DNA of 41,494 nucleotides. Source: a virus. Numbering within the stretch: position 1 is the stretch's first letter; the number at the start of each line of letters is the position of its first letter. This document shows, piece by piece, positions 28,614-39,298 of this stretch. Under the pieces are notes generated by a model. The model saw only the letters and a list, made by a program, of their open reading frames with translations, did not search any database and was not told the origin of the DNA. The DNA lies in IMG/VR virus record IMGVR_UViG_3300027721_000030, positions 1 through 41,494 of that record, one strand, 5' to 3'. The position numbers and the translations under genes are program-made.

Positions 28614-31600
28614 ATGGAGCAATTTAATCCAACAGTAGGATTCCAAGCAGGATGAGTATGAGCAATAAATCCTATGGCAAACAGATCCTCAACAAACGAA
28701 TCACAAATATTTCCTTGATTAAATATCAATGAAGAATTTGCTATAGTAAATAAAGTAAGCACAATGTGATTAGATGAATATACTAAAAGGCAAGAGATGA
28801 ATAATTGATATAATGCTTTTCTTAAGAAAAAGAAAAAGGAGCAACAATCATTAGAAAGGGATAATCTAAGAAAACAGATTATTCAACAAAATAATGATCC
28901 AAAGACTCCAGTAGAGATTAAACAACAAAACGAATTATTATATAAATCCTCACAGATAGCTGATTTGGTAAGGACTAATGCAGAAAAGCAAGGAATAGAT
29001 TCATCTAATTTAGACGATCAGAAATTACTAGAGTGATTTTTCAAAGCTAATCCAAATATGCAAAAGGATTATGTAGATTTTCTTAATAATAAAACAGACA
29101 TAACAAACTTATCAATGAAGTTTAATCCTGAACAAACTATAGAAGAGTGAACAACGTGAGTATCATGAGTCGCTAATATACCTACAGCTTGATTAAAAGC
29201 ATGATTAAGTAGAATGTGATTGGATATGTGAAATTGGGAATGGCTAAACCCTATATGAGAAGTAGCAACAAAGATTGATGAATTGGCAATGAAAATACCA
29301 ACATTAACAGAAGATGAATGGAACGAATTTTCAGATAAAAAATTATGAGATTTTGGGTTATGAATGTGAAAAATACCAACAATGGTGGCAAACATACCAT
29401 GAAGTTTTCTAAAAACATTGACAGCGACAGCTAGATGAATGACCAACCCAGTAGATACTATGACATGATTATTTAGATTAGTTTGAACTAAGGAAGGTCA
29501 CGAAGTATTAAATAATAGATATTGAAGTATGGACGCGTTTAGTTCATCAATGACACAAGACCCAGTATGAGTAGCAAGCGATGTATTAACAATAATACAA
29601 TGATGAGCTTGAGCAGTTAGTAAGGTAGCATGAGCTACTTGATATAGTAATTTAGCAAAGACAGCTTGAAATATATCTGCAACAGCTTGAGGGGCTAGTA
29701 ATTTATGATTAGATTTAGTGATCCCTGCATGAATAGAAAAATTATGACAGATATCTCAATGAATACCATGAGTAGAACAAGTTGTTAAGTATGCAACAGC
29801 AGTACAACAACCATTAAAGACAGCGACTCAGACTATGAAAGTAATAAAAGATTATGTTAATCCTAAAATGAGTAATGACGATTTGATTTGACATATAGCA
29901 CAAGTATCAACACCAGAAGAAAAAGCAAGAATATCTAAATGATTACAAGAATTAGATACTAAATGAGTAAAAACATATGAAGATTGAATTAATGTTGCAA
30001 AGGCTAAATGAAAAGAAGTTATGGATTTACAAAGTCAAGTATTAGATTTAGAACAACAAAAACTATGAAGAACATTGTGAAAAGCCGATACTGATGTTAT
30101 AATAGAAAATAAAGAATATTGAACATCAAGACCTGTAAACTATGTATCAGAGGCTCTAGATCAATTAAAATCAGCTTATGAGGAATGAGGTAAGATAGAT
30201 AAGGTATTACAAGTAGAATGATTAATGAGAAAGTTTGATAATAGCCAATTAACAATAAAAGAAATTGATAGAATAGCTAAAGATTACTGAATGGAAATAG
30301 CTAAGAAAGCGTTTGATAATCAAGGTAACTTAAAAGACAATCCTAAATATCAAAGTTTTGAGAAGGTAAGGGATTGAGTAAAAGAGACATCTAGAAAGTT
30401 TATGTGAGAATGAGCTAAATTATTAGATGATTCTTATAGTAATATCAAGACTGTACAAGAAAATTTTAAAAAATTAGATAAGAAAGTTAAGACATTGCAA
30501 AATACATTAGAACCAAGATGAATATTATGAACATTATGAAGTATATGATGAAAGGCATTAGACTTAATTTGAATGAGAAAGTTTTTAACTAATTTCTTAT
30601 TGGAAAGTAATAAATGATTAAAGAAAATGAACTCATTAGAATTACAAAATAATCTTCCCAAATACTTAAAGTTATTTGATGAAGCAAATAAGAATCTAAA
30701 TAAAGTATCAAATGCTACACAAGCACAAAACATAATAAATAGATTAAAAACCGATTTAGAGGATGTAAAGAGTGAAAATAAAGAAGTAGGTTTTAACCAA
30801 GCAGAGCAACCTGCTATAACAAAGCAGGAATCCAACATAAACAGATTAAAACAAGATATCGTAAAGACTGTTGATCTAAAACAACCTATACAATGAAACT
30901 ATATATGAAAGGAATGAATGAAAAGATTATGATTAATGGATGAAGATTGAAACTTTGACCCTAATATGAATAGACTATATTTAGATCAAGATCAAATGGT
31001 TAAATATAAACTAGACCCTAATGAAATGACATTTGATAAGACTAAATTTAAAGATATAACAGATAATTATAAACAAGAGCCACATTATAAGGCTTATGCT
31101 AAAGTATGAGACTTAATCAAAGATGAAACACTATATAAAGCCTATCCTGAGCTAAAAGATGTAGATATATGGTTGTGAGATAAAGACTATTGAGGATGAT
31201 ATGTAGATAGATGAATAGAAAAGAAGATAATCATAGGAACTGATTTAAACCATCCAAGAAACACATTAATACACGAAATTCAACATTATATACAATATCA
31301 AGAATGATTTAGTAAATGATGAAATCTAGGAGACTTTAAGACTAATCCTGATATGTTTAAGGCTATGGTTAATAGGGAAAGGTCATTACTAATTGATTCA
31401 ATAGAATGATGAAAAATACCTGATGATATGTTAATGGATGCAGTTAAAGAAATAAAGAGATATGAAGAAATAGTTAAGGAAGTAGATAATTATTGAGCAT
31501 GAACTATCTGACAAAGAAGATATATGCGTGAGTTAGCAAAAGAATTGTTTGACGAAACATCAATAAGATGAGCTTATATGTGATTACCAGGAGAAGAGGA

Positions 31601-31661
31601 AGCGTTCTTAGCTTGATGATGGAATGAACAAGTAAAGACCAAAACAAAACTAGATAAATAA
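28614..31661 (+). CDS. Large internal virion protein with C-terminal LPD23-like metallopeptidase
   Basis: 1015 residues. N-terminus helical, middle with Gly/Ala-rich hydrophobic segments (about residues 280-380, e.g. IPTAGLKAGLSRMG, IIQGGAGAVSKVAGATGY), then a long coiled-coil region (about 440-770). The C-terminal ~200 residues hold NTLIHEIQHYIQYQEGFSKGGN (HEIQH at 887-891), the HExxH of the large polyvalent-protein-associated LPD23 metallopeptidase, followed by YEEIVKEVDNYGAG and GAYMGLPGEEEAF. Such domains ride in phage polyvalent proteins delivered with the DNA. The substrate is unknown. Confidence 0.78.
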
Positions 31662-31682
31662 TTTATAACTTAAACTAACAAA

Positions 31683-31715
31683 ATGTGATGTAAATGAAAA
31701 AAAAAAGGTAAATAA
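31683..31715 (+). CDS. Ten-codon ORF
   Basis: MGCKGKKKGK, ATG to TAA, between two virion genes. It ends in the same KKGK-TAAATAA context as the following ORF, so the short repeat may mark a duplicated 3' end rather than a real gene. Confidence 0.2.
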
Positions 31716-31740
31716 ACTTTTAAATTATAATTATAATAAA

Positions 31741-31869
31741 ATGCAAACATGGATCTGAACACCTTATAAAAAGGTTAGAGTAAAAGCTAAAAGTCTTAAT
31801 CCAACAAAAAAGATTAAAGTACCAGCTATCAAAACAAAATCAATCTTAATATCAAAAAAAGGTAAATAA
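31741..31869 (+). CDS. Small basic protein
   Basis: 42 residues with 14 Lys/Arg and no acidic residues (KKVRVKAKSLNPTKKIKV, ending SKKGK). Preceded by AACTTTTAAATTATAATT, nearly the same leader as the major capsid gene (20538-20562), suggesting a strongly translated virion protein. It could bind packaged DNA. No family recognised; compare the basic protein at 19570. Confidence 0.65.
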
Positions 31870-31889
31870 TTTAACATTGAATGTAATTA

Positions 31890-32273
31890 ATGTCAACAAA
31901 CCGAACAGAGAGAACAAAACAATCATCAAATCGAACTAAAAATCGTGATGTTTATTATGAAAACGTAATTTTAGCATACGATGATTTATTAGGTGATTAT
32001 ATTAACTGGACGGATTGAGACTGAAACAATATATTAACTCAACGTTACAATAATACAGATTGGGAATGAAAAACATTAATATCTTCTAATTGGAATAGCC
32101 AAAGAAATATTGCATCAGTTGAAATATTATTAACCTATGACGACACAGAATGAAATTATATTAATTGGTTAGATTGAGACTGAAATAATATATTAATCCA
32201 AAGGCAAAGTATAACAAACTGGAATAGTAGAGCATTGCCAACAACGTCACGAAGTGCGAGGGTACCTATTTAA
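31890..32273 (+). CDS. Small repeat protein of the tail region
   Basis: 127 residues with a duplicated unit: YDDLLGDYINWTDGDGNNIL then TQRYNNTDW, and YDDTEGNYINWLDGDGNNIL then IQRQSITNW. The first 20 residues are basic (TNRTERTKQSSNRTKNR). Repeats of this kind suggest a small beta-structured adhesin or tail decoration. Function unknown. Confidence 0.75.
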
Positions 32274-32289
32274 TTAAATAATTAAAACA

Positions 32290-34941
32290 ATGGCAGAACA
32301 AAAGACCATAGACGAGTTAATATCATTATCTACATTGTGAGATGATGACATACTTCCAGTATTGGCTGATTGAGAAACGACAGCTCAAAAAGTAGCTTGA
32401 AGTGTAATAAAAGATTATGTAAAAACATGATTAACCACTAATGATGTGACAGCTTCAACAAATAAGAAGTATGTAACTGATGCCCAATTAGTAGTTATAT
32501 GAAACACAAGTTGATCTAACACTTGAGATAATGCTACTAATAGTCAATATTCAGGATTGGCTACTAGTAAACAAGATACTCTAGTAAGTTGATCAAATAT
32601 AAAAACTGTTAATTCCAATTCATTATTATGAAGTGGAGATTTGGTTATAGCGAGTTGATGACACGTAATTCAGGATGAATGAACACCATTAACAACTAGA
32701 GCTAACTTAAATTTCGTATGAGCATGAGTAACAGTGACAGACGATTCATGAAATAATGCAACTGTTGTAACAATACCTGAATGAAGTATTCCATGATGAA
32801 ATGATACTGAAATACAATTTAATGATTGATGAGATTTAAGCGGAGACTCTACATTTACATTTAACAAGACAACAAAAGCAATCGTATCTACTTGATCTAT
32901 TCAAATAGATAATATAAAAATAGATTGAAACACAATTTCTAGTACAAATACAAACTGAGATATAAATCTAACACCTAACTGAACATGAGAAGTTATTTTA
33001 TCAACTATGCATTCTTCTACTAGTGCATGATTAACAATACATAACAATTGACACCAAAATGTAGCTTTATTTTGACCGTGATGATGACAATCTACTACTT
33101 TTTATGATTGAGTTAAATTAGATGCTAGTACATGAAGCAGAATCTTGAGCACAGATTCAAATAAAAACATAACAGCATTAGATACTGGTACCTATCCAGA
33201 CCTGACTGAATTATCATATGTTAAATGATTAACGTGACCAATAGAAACTAGGATTACACAGTTCCCAGTAGATATAAATAGATATTGATTCATTAGTTGA
33301 ACAACTACATTAACATTTGATTGAACAAACACAATAACAGTAGCTCCAGTATCACCAGCAACAACATGGAGTTATTATAGAACATGATTAAAACATACAA
33401 TAACAGGTAGTAAATCTGTAGTATTAGATTGAACACCAGTGACTACATGAATGTATTATATATATATAGATTGAACAGCTTGAACATTAGTATCTTGAGG
33501 AGCTTGGACATTAAATGATACCAAAGTCCCAGTCGCTACATTATATTTTAACGATACTTTGACTCCTAAATATGTGTTTACAGATGAAAGGCACACAACT
33601 TGAATAGATAGAGCTTATCATAGAGAACACCATTTTACAGAGTGAACGGAGTATGTCCCTTGAACATGAATCCCTAGTTGATATACATTGAACACACCAA
33701 CAGATGCAGGTAACACATTTGGAATATCAGAAGCTAAGATATTTGATGAAGATTTGGCATTAATATTGTCGGAGTTAACAGATCCTAATTGAACATGAAC
33801 ACCATATTTTGTGCCTTATAGAACAGCTTCAACTACTTACGTATGGGCTAAATCTGATATGCCATTCTTATATGATAGTTTAGGGTGAGGAGCATATTGA
33901 TATATCAAATATGATAATGCTTGAACATTAACAGCTTCAGCAAACAATAGATATATAAATTATTTTCTTTTTCTAAGTAATGCAAGAGCTGGTACAGAGG
34001 CTACACAATGAACAAGTACAGATGATAGCAGATTTATGATGATACCATGAAGGACAAGTCATACAACAACAGCTTCTGCATATTCAGAAGCTCCAATAAT
34101 ATCTGCTTGATTTCCAGTGGCTGAATGAATATCAATATATCAAATAACATTTAGTACATTATGAGTAGCAGATTCAGTAAAATGAAGATGTCAAATAAAT
34201 AGAGTACAAGAAATCCAATCAGTGATATTAAGTACAAGTACAGTAAGCACAGCAGATCATAATACATTAGCTAACTTACAATTATCAAATACATGAGTTA
34301 CATACTGACACGTAGATGATCAGGCACAAACAATATACTGAGCAAAAACATTCAATAGCGATGTAGTAGTCCCAGATGAATCATATTGAGCTTGATGGGA
34401 TACTAATTTGGAGGTTCCTACAAAGAACGCTGTTTATGATAAAATACAGACATTATCACCTTTAGCTAGTCCAACATTTACAGGAACGGTTACATTGCCG
34501 ACAACAGTATTATGAGAAGCCAGTTTTCAGTTAGATCCTACATTAAGTGCAGATGGTAAATGGAGCTGAATAACAACAACAGGGACAGCGTGAGCTACAT
34601 TAGTGTTTTGAGATTTATGTTATTTTCAAGCTTCTGATAGTAGATGGGAAAAGGTAGATGCAAATGTAAGTGCTTGATATGATAAAAGATTATGAATATG
34701 TGTATTGGCTTCAGCAAATGACTGAGACGCTACAGAGATGTTGTTAATCTGAAAAATAAGAGCCGATAGTAAGTTTCCAACAATGACTATTTGAAGTGCT
34801 GTCTATATGAGTGAGACTGCTGGGGAAATAGTAGTAACACAACCATCAACAGCCGATGTTTGTATTAGGGTAGTATGATTTTGATGTACAGCAGATGAAT
34901 TATGGTTTAATCCAAGTAATGATTATATTGTACATGTTTAG
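32290..34941 (+). CDS. Tail fibre protein
   Basis: 883 residues. N-terminal virion-attachment part (EQKTIDELISLSTL ... IKDYVKTGLTTNDVTASTNKKYVTDAQ), typical of phage tail fibres; then a long beta-rich shaft with Gly/Thr/Asn. LASPTFTGTVTLPTTV near residues 725-740 is the classical fibre repeat. The C-terminal GKIRADSKFPTMTIGSAV and GEIVVTQPSTADVCIRVVG with FNPSNDYIVHV is a recurring fibre head. It recognises the host surface. Positioned after the virion genes and before the LamG adhesin. Confidence 0.85.
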
Positions 34942-34989
34942 TATTAACATTACATTATACATTAATATTTTTATAATTAAATACAAAAA

Positions 34990-35745
34990 ATGGCATTGAC
35001 CGACAATTTAATATCATACTGGAAATTAGATGAAACGAGCTGAAATGCTAGTGATAGCGTTTGAAGTAATACATTAACTAATACAAGTGTCACATACTCT
35101 TCTTGAAAAATAAATAATTGAGCAGTTTTTAATTGATCCGCAAAGTTAGAAAAATCATCAACATCTTCATTAGAACCAACATCGGCATTGACATATTGAT
35201 TTTGGTTTAAGGTAAATAATTTTTCTGTCAATCATGGTTTTTTAGTTAAAAACCATTCTACAACATGGGCAAGCCCTTATATTTCATATTGAGTAAGAAT
35301 GATTACAACTAAATCAATGGACACATTTATATCTTTATGAGGAGCACTTATTGAATATGGTGTTTCAGATCCTATATGATATAGCGCTTGAACACGGTAT
35401 TTTTATGTTTTTACATATGATTGATCCTATACAAGAACATATATCAACTGAACAAAACGCGAAGAAACATCAAGAACATGATCAATAGCATATAATTGAT
35501 GATCACTTAATTTGTGAACGGATTTATGATGAGATTCAGTTCAAGGATGAGTTGATGAAGCATTTATATATTCTAGAGCAATAAGTTCCACGGAAGTTAC
35601 GGAGTTATATAATTCATGAAATGGATTACAATATCCATTTACTACGACAAATATAAAATCTATTAATTGACTTACATATGCTAATTTTAAATCAATGAAT
35701 TGATTAGCAAAAGCAAGTATTAAAAATATTAATTGACTAGCTTAA
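34990..35745 (+). CDS. LamG (concanavalin-like) adhesin with C-terminal INGL repeats
   Basis: 251 residues. LISYWKLDETSGNASDSVG, AVFNGSAKLEKSST and LTYGFWFKVNN, then YFYVFTYDGSYTRTYINGTK and GVDEAFIYSRAISSTEVTELYNSG, form a complete LamG/concanavalin sugar-binding domain (about 1-205). The C-terminal 45 residues repeat KSINGL-YANFKSMNGLAKASIKNINGLA, a xxxNGLAxAS-type repeat seen in environmental phage virion proteins. It probably binds host surface glycans beside the tail fibre. Confidence 0.85.
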
Positions 35746-35771
35746 AACTTTAATTTTTAAAATAAATAAAA

Positions 35772-36038
35772 ATGGTGAACTATGTAAAAAAAGATGATTT
35801 TACTATCCAAAGTACAGACACAATAACAGTAACTAAAGAACTAACAAAAGATCAGATTAACTACAAGATACAAGAAATAGAAAGTAATATAGTCTGATTT
35901 GAGAATAAGATTGCAGAATTAGAAACAGAAAAAACAGAATATGAATGATTATTACAACAAGCTATTGATTTATGAGTATTAACGCGTGATGAGTGGCAGG
36001 CTCAACAACCGGTAGAAGATCCAGTTATTCCAGAGTAA
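35772..36038 (+). CDS. Hypothetical tail-region protein with coiled coil
   Basis: 88 residues. A heptad-like helix from about 25 to 60 (YKIQEIESNIVGFENKIAEL), then LLQQAIDLGVLTRDEWQAQQP. A small chaperone- or fibre-associated protein is plausible from the position after the adhesins and the coiled coil; no family recognised. Ends before the lysis genes. Confidence 0.7.
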
Positions 36039-36096
36039 TTTTAAAATTAATAATATTGCTGATGACAATTCGAAGCAAGCTTTTACAATCTAATCC

Positions 36097-36390
36097 ATGC
36101 TAGATATGAAAGGATTAATATCTAAATATCCTATAGAATTCCAATTGTGAGGGTTCATAACAATGATTTTATTTATAGTTTGAAGTGTATGGAGCTGAAG
36201 TGCAGTTTATCATTCATTGACAAGTAGATTAGAAAAGATTGAAAACTATAATAATTGACATATAATAGAAACGCTTAAAATAGATTCAAGGATAAAACTG
36301 CTTGAAGATAATAATGTTGAAATCAAGGTATCATTAGCTAAAATTAGCAAAGATTTAGAGTATATAAAAATTTTACTTGATAAAAAATAA
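36097..36390 (+). CDS. Membrane protein with coiled-coil tail
   Basis: 97 residues. An N-terminal membrane segment (GGFITMILFIVGSVWSGSAVY, about 19-39) is followed by a coiled coil (SRLEKIENYNNGHIIETLK and IKLLEDNNVEIKV). Topology matches a phage protein that anchors in the cytoplasmic membrane with a periplasmic coiled coil (holin- or spanin-like). An in-frame ATG at 36106 and a 13-codon ORF (36062-36103) overlap its start. Immediately followed by the holin gene. Confidence 0.7.
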
Positions 36391-36392
36391 AC

Positions 36393-36605
36393 ATGGATTC
36401 AAAAAGATTTGAGCTTAACAAAGAGGATATTAAAAGATGGATGTTTAATACAGCCTTATTCTTTGCACCTGCGTTCTTGATATTCTTAACTAGCATACAA
36501 GCTTGAAATGACTGGAAAACATCATTGATAGCAATATATGTTTGGGGGTTAAATACTGCAATAGACATTACAAGGAAGTTTCTACAAGATAATAAGCCTA
36601 TTTAA
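36393..36605 (+). CDS. Holin-like protein
   Basis: 70 residues with two membrane segments (WMFNTALFFAPAFLIFL and TSLIAIYVWGLNTAIDI) separated by a short polar loop, a basic N-terminus (KRFELNKEDIKRW) and a polar C-terminus (RKFLQDNKPI). Size, topology and position before a cell-wall peptidase fit a holin that opens the cytoplasmic membrane. Its stop lies inside the following terminator. Confidence 0.72.
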
Positions 36606-36617
36606 AGGGCTTTTTTA
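36594..36617 (+). terminator. Intrinsic terminator at the end of the holin gene
   Basis: AAGCC (36594-36598) and GGCTT (36608-36612) with a 9-base loop, followed by TTTTATT. A short but G/C-containing stem with a U-tract, overlapping the stop codon of the holin. Confidence 0.65.
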
Positions 36618-36633
36618 TTAAGTTAAAAAAACT

Positions 36634-36714
36634 ATGTGATTCGATCAAACATTGATTGTAATTTGAATTATTTTGGTTATATTTTATATGATGATGTGAC
36701 ATAATGTTAAATAG
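36634..36714 (+). CDS. 26-residue single-pass membrane peptide
   Basis: MGFDQTLIVIGIILVIFYMMMGHNVK: a single hydrophobic helix. The stop AAATAG overlaps the next ATG. Tiny membrane peptides of this type are common in lysis and early regions. No family recognised. Confidence 0.5.
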
Positions 36715-36895
36715 CAAAGACTACTTTGTAGATATGAAACAGGATGATTTCGACAAATATTGCGAATATCTATGGGAAAAATACTGAATTAAAATAAATG
36801 AACAGTTAGAAATAATTTTGAATGATGATGATTTTTGTGCAACTCTTTATGCAAAAAAGAATACGGAGCAGATAATAAAACAGAAAATAAACTAG
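36704..36895 (+). CDS. Small acidic hypothetical protein
   Basis: 63 residues, acidic N-terminus (DYFVDMKQDDFDKYCEYLWE), overlapping the previous stop by 11 bases. No family recognised. Confidence 0.65.
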
Positions 36896-36911
36896 TATCT
36901 ATTGTTAAATA

Positions 36912-37007
36912 ATGAGTAAAAACGTTTACAAAAAAGTTGAAGTGGTGTTTTAGTCATTCATAATTTCAACGAGTCTAATTTGCTTGATATATGATGATAG
37001 ATACTAG
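36912..37007 (+). pseudogene. Amber-interrupted small membrane ORF
   Basis: ATG 36912 starts MSKNVYKKVEVVF and meets TAG at 36951-36953, but the same frame then continues with SFIISTSLICLIYDDRY to a second TAG at 37005-37007. Ignoring the first TAG gives a basic start plus one membrane helix, the form of a small lysis or anchor protein. It may be a decayed gene, a suppressed amber, or chance; the 13-codon version may itself be a leader peptide. Confidence 0.35.
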
Positions 37008-37030
37008 GTTTTATAAATTAATAAAATAAA

Positions 37031-37894
37031 ATGGTTAATTTACCTTTGGAAGAAATACCTTTCGGTTGTTTTGGTCCTTGAATAGAAGATTCTGATTTCT
37101 TATTGTGAGAGGATATTGGACTTGATGATATAGCAAATAATGTCAGGAGTATAGATAAGACAATCATATCATTAAACCAAGACACTTGAGGATTAACTCA
37201 TAGATGTACTGCAATGAGTACTTTGTCAATTATGTATTCATATGACAAAATTCAACCTAATTGACTTGAACTAGATGAATTCAATAAACATTGTATAGCT
37301 ATAGGTTGGCAAGAGTGAATATGAAATACACAACAAAAATGATGTGATATAGCTGTGAAATGGTATAATCAGAAATACAATAAGAAAAACCTGTATTATA
37401 GATGAGTTTATACAGAGGAATATACAAAGAAACTGCATGAACTTTGATATTGATGTACAAGAAGCTATAAAGGAAATTCAACATATAATAAAGATAAATA
37501 CGATAATTGATTAATAGAGTGAACTGCATTCTGAAAGTCTAGTTATGGGCATTGCATAGCTGAATGGTGATTGGACTTGTTGAATGATACCTATCCCAAA
37601 AAAGCACATAATCAATATAAATTAAAATATCCTACAAAGTTAATAGATAACCAGGTATTTCGACCTACTTGCTATTGGATTATACCTCAAGAGAAGTTTG
37701 GAATAGATAAAGAGATGGTTAAACTAAAGAAGATGTTGGAGATTGAAAAGAAATGGAATAGTACAGTACGACAAGAACTAGAAAAACACTTATTAAGAGG
37801 GCAAATAAAAGATGAATACATAACACAAATACAACAGGATCTACATAACACAAATATAAGTATCCATAATCTATTGAAAAATAACAATATTTAA
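37031..37894 (+). CDS. Papain-like cysteine peptidase (endolysin candidate)
   Basis: 287 residues. TGGLTHRCTAMSTLSIM (Cys59) and SYGHCIAEWGLDL (His174) with the following Asn/Asp (about 185-186) match a C1/C39-like catalytic triad; the spacing Cys-His of about 115 is normal. A Pro-rich N-terminus (LPLEEIPFGCFGPGIEDSDFLL) and a C-terminal coiled part from about 225 (KLKKMLEIEKKWNSTVRQ) flank it. Positioned after the holin, so it may cleave peptidoglycan cross-links in lysis; a role in host-protein cleavage cannot be excluded. A strong terminator follows. Confidence 0.75.
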
Positions 37895-37927
37895 ATATAA
37901 GATAGTTGTATTATATTGTTGTAAAAG

Positions 37928-37966
37928 AATCAACGTACTGTGGTTAGAGCGTTGATTTTTTTTGTA
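37928..37966 (+). terminator. Strong intrinsic terminator ending the late region
   Basis: AATCAACG (37928-37935) and CGTTGATT (37950-37957), a perfect 8-bp stem with a 14-base loop, then TTTTTTTG. It separates the late operon from the early region. The 234 bases from 37895 to 38128 hold this terminator, the promoter at 38089 and an A/T-rich stretch without other visible features. Confidence 0.9.
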
Positions 37967-38088
37967 TTTTAATTAATTATAACGCATTATATAATAAATA
38001 TATAAAAAGTAAACTAGATAATATTGTGCATACAAACTAGTATATCAACATCAGATATAATTGAAGTATAAAAAAAGTCTATTTTCTC

Positions 38089-38116
38089 TTGATTTATTTA
38101 AAAAAAAGATTATAAC
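38089..38116 (+). promoter_or_regulatory. Early promoter P1
   Basis: TTGATT (38089-38094), 16 bases, TATAAC (38111-38116). The block TCTTGATTTATT and GATTATAA recurs in the same register at 39644-39672 upstream of the RNA element, so the two promoters share more than the -35/-10 boxes. Expected start near 38123, a few bases before the ORF at 38129. Confidence 0.75.
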
Positions 38117-38128
38117 TTCCATACACAA

Positions 38129-38182
38129 ATGAAACAACAAAATCCAAAGTGATATGAGTTTTGATTGTGATACCACTTTTAA
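38129..38182 (+). CDS. Possible 17-codon leader peptide
   Basis: MKQQNPKGYEFGLGYHF, just after the promoter and 18 bases before the next gene. Contains three TGA glycines, so it could respond to the glycine-tRNA(UGA) supply if translated, but this is only a possibility. Confidence 0.35.
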
Positions 38183-38200
38183 AATCTAACCACTTTAAAA

Positions 38201-38422
38201 ATGAAAAAACCATTTATCAATTATCGTAAGGACTTTAACCTATTAGAGTATGTAGCAAAAGAGAATGGTCTTAGTATAGAAACTGCTGACATGTTGTTGT
38301 CAGACTGGAAGCTAAACCATAATGGTCAAACATTTCATGAATATTTACAGGAGATGAAAGCCGAACTAATGATGGATAAATACCCTGAATTTTCTTTATT
38401 TCATAACAATAAAAATGCTTAA
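38201..38422 (+). CDS. Early small protein
   Basis: 73 residues, helical (LLEYVAKENGLSIETADMLL and FHEYLQEMKAELMMDKY); both glycines are GGT. ATG in a CCACTTTAAAAATG context repeated just upstream (CCACTTTTAAAA). The first clear gene of the early unit, often the place of host-takeover proteins. No family recognised. Confidence 0.75.
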   Translation: MKKPFINYRKDFNLLEYVAKENGLSIETADMLLSDWKLNHNGQTFHEYLQEMKAELMMDKYPEFSLFHNNKNA

Positions 38423-38606
38423 TAAACTAATAAATGATTTTAACTTAAATGTTATTAAATCATATCCGCACAAGGAAATAGACTGAATCAAGTATAGGGT
38501 GTTAATAAAAGATAAAAAGGAGTTTGACACAGAGGATTATTTGATTCCTAATTACGATCATACAGTTAAAATTGATAACAAATATTTTAGTTTTTTTAGA
38601 TTATAG
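38415..38606 (+). CDS. Early small protein
   Basis: 63 residues, overlapping the previous gene by 8 bases; basic, with YRVLIKDKKEFDTEDY and KIDNKYFSFFRL. No family recognised. Small beta-rich early phage protein. Confidence 0.68.
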
Positions 38607-38607
38607 G

Positions 38608-38886
38608 ATGAAAAAGAAAAAAAGAGTAATGCCTTGGTGAACAAAAGACTGACAAGAGGAATTAATGAAATTACGAACAAACTTGGAAGATGAAAAGAAA
38701 ATATATTGTATGTGAAAACTTTTTAATTGAAATTGATTATTTTATAGAAATTATATCATTTGGGAAAATTTAATCAAAGAAAAATATTGAATTGACCCGC
38801 AATCGTATCTGGACACGAAACACAAAGAGCTTCACAAAAAATATCAAGTGGCAATTATATCGTCTGAAGAAATTAACGAAGCTTAA
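38608..38886 (+). CDS. Early small protein
   Basis: 92 residues, Lys/Glu-rich, with WGTKDGQEELMKLRTNLEDE and a tyrosine-rich middle (GLFYRNYIIWENLI). TAGG precedes the ATG by one base. No family recognised. Confidence 0.7.
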
Positions 38887-38915
38887 AAGTTTTATTTAAA
38901 TTATAACAAGCCAAA

Positions 38916-39092
38916 ATGACTAAATTTTCAGAAAGAAGTAAAAGAGAACCTTTCACAATAGAAGATAATTGAAGAACTATTTATTTTAATGATTGAATAA
39001 ACGAGCATTTCAATTGTAAAGAATCAGAAATGGAAGAGTTAGAAAAGTCAGTAGAGGAATTGAAAGAAGAAGAAAAATATTTATATTTTTAA
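38916..39092 (+). CDS. Early small acidic protein
   Basis: 58 residues; an N-terminal basic part, then EDNGRTIYFNDGINEHF and a very acidic helix (ESEMEELEKSVEELKEEE). No family recognised. Confidence 0.65.
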
Positions 39093-39100
39093 TTTATAGA

Positions 39101-39292
39101 ATGATATTTGAAATAGATTTTAGAAAAATAGAAGATTACAAAAAGAATAATCTTCTAAAAGATTTAGAGTTCTTTGAATTAGCTGGGTTTGACAGATCTA
39201 ATTACTACAAAGTAAAAAAGAAAGGGTACTGTTGATTGAAGACAGCAAAAAGAGTTTTTGCAAAAGGTTTTGATTTTATATTTATTAAATAA
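39101..39292 (+). CDS. Cro/XRE-like helix-turn-helix protein
   Basis: 63 residues. LEFFELAGFDRSNYYKVKKKGYCGLKTAKRVFAKG matches the XRE helix-turn-helix (scanning helix ELAGF, recognition helix SNYYKVKKK, then LKTAKRV). The size is that of Cro-like repressors. It lies between the two early promoters, whose shared flanks or nearby sites are candidate operators, and before the immunity gene, so an autoregulatory or lysis-lysogeny role is possible. No integrase was found. Confidence 0.7.
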
Positions 39293-39298
39293 TTAAAA

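Noticed and set aside
30434-30838. 134-codon minus-strand open frame, and other minus-strand open frames up to about 125 codons (e.g. 29069-29446)
   Set aside because: They lie opposite long + strand genes with recognisable domains, contain no motif, and arise because the + strand is rich in A and poor in the trinucleotides that make minus-strand stops.
36062-36103. 13-codon ORF before the coiled-coil membrane protein
   Set aside because: Overlaps the start of the next gene and shows no coding signal.
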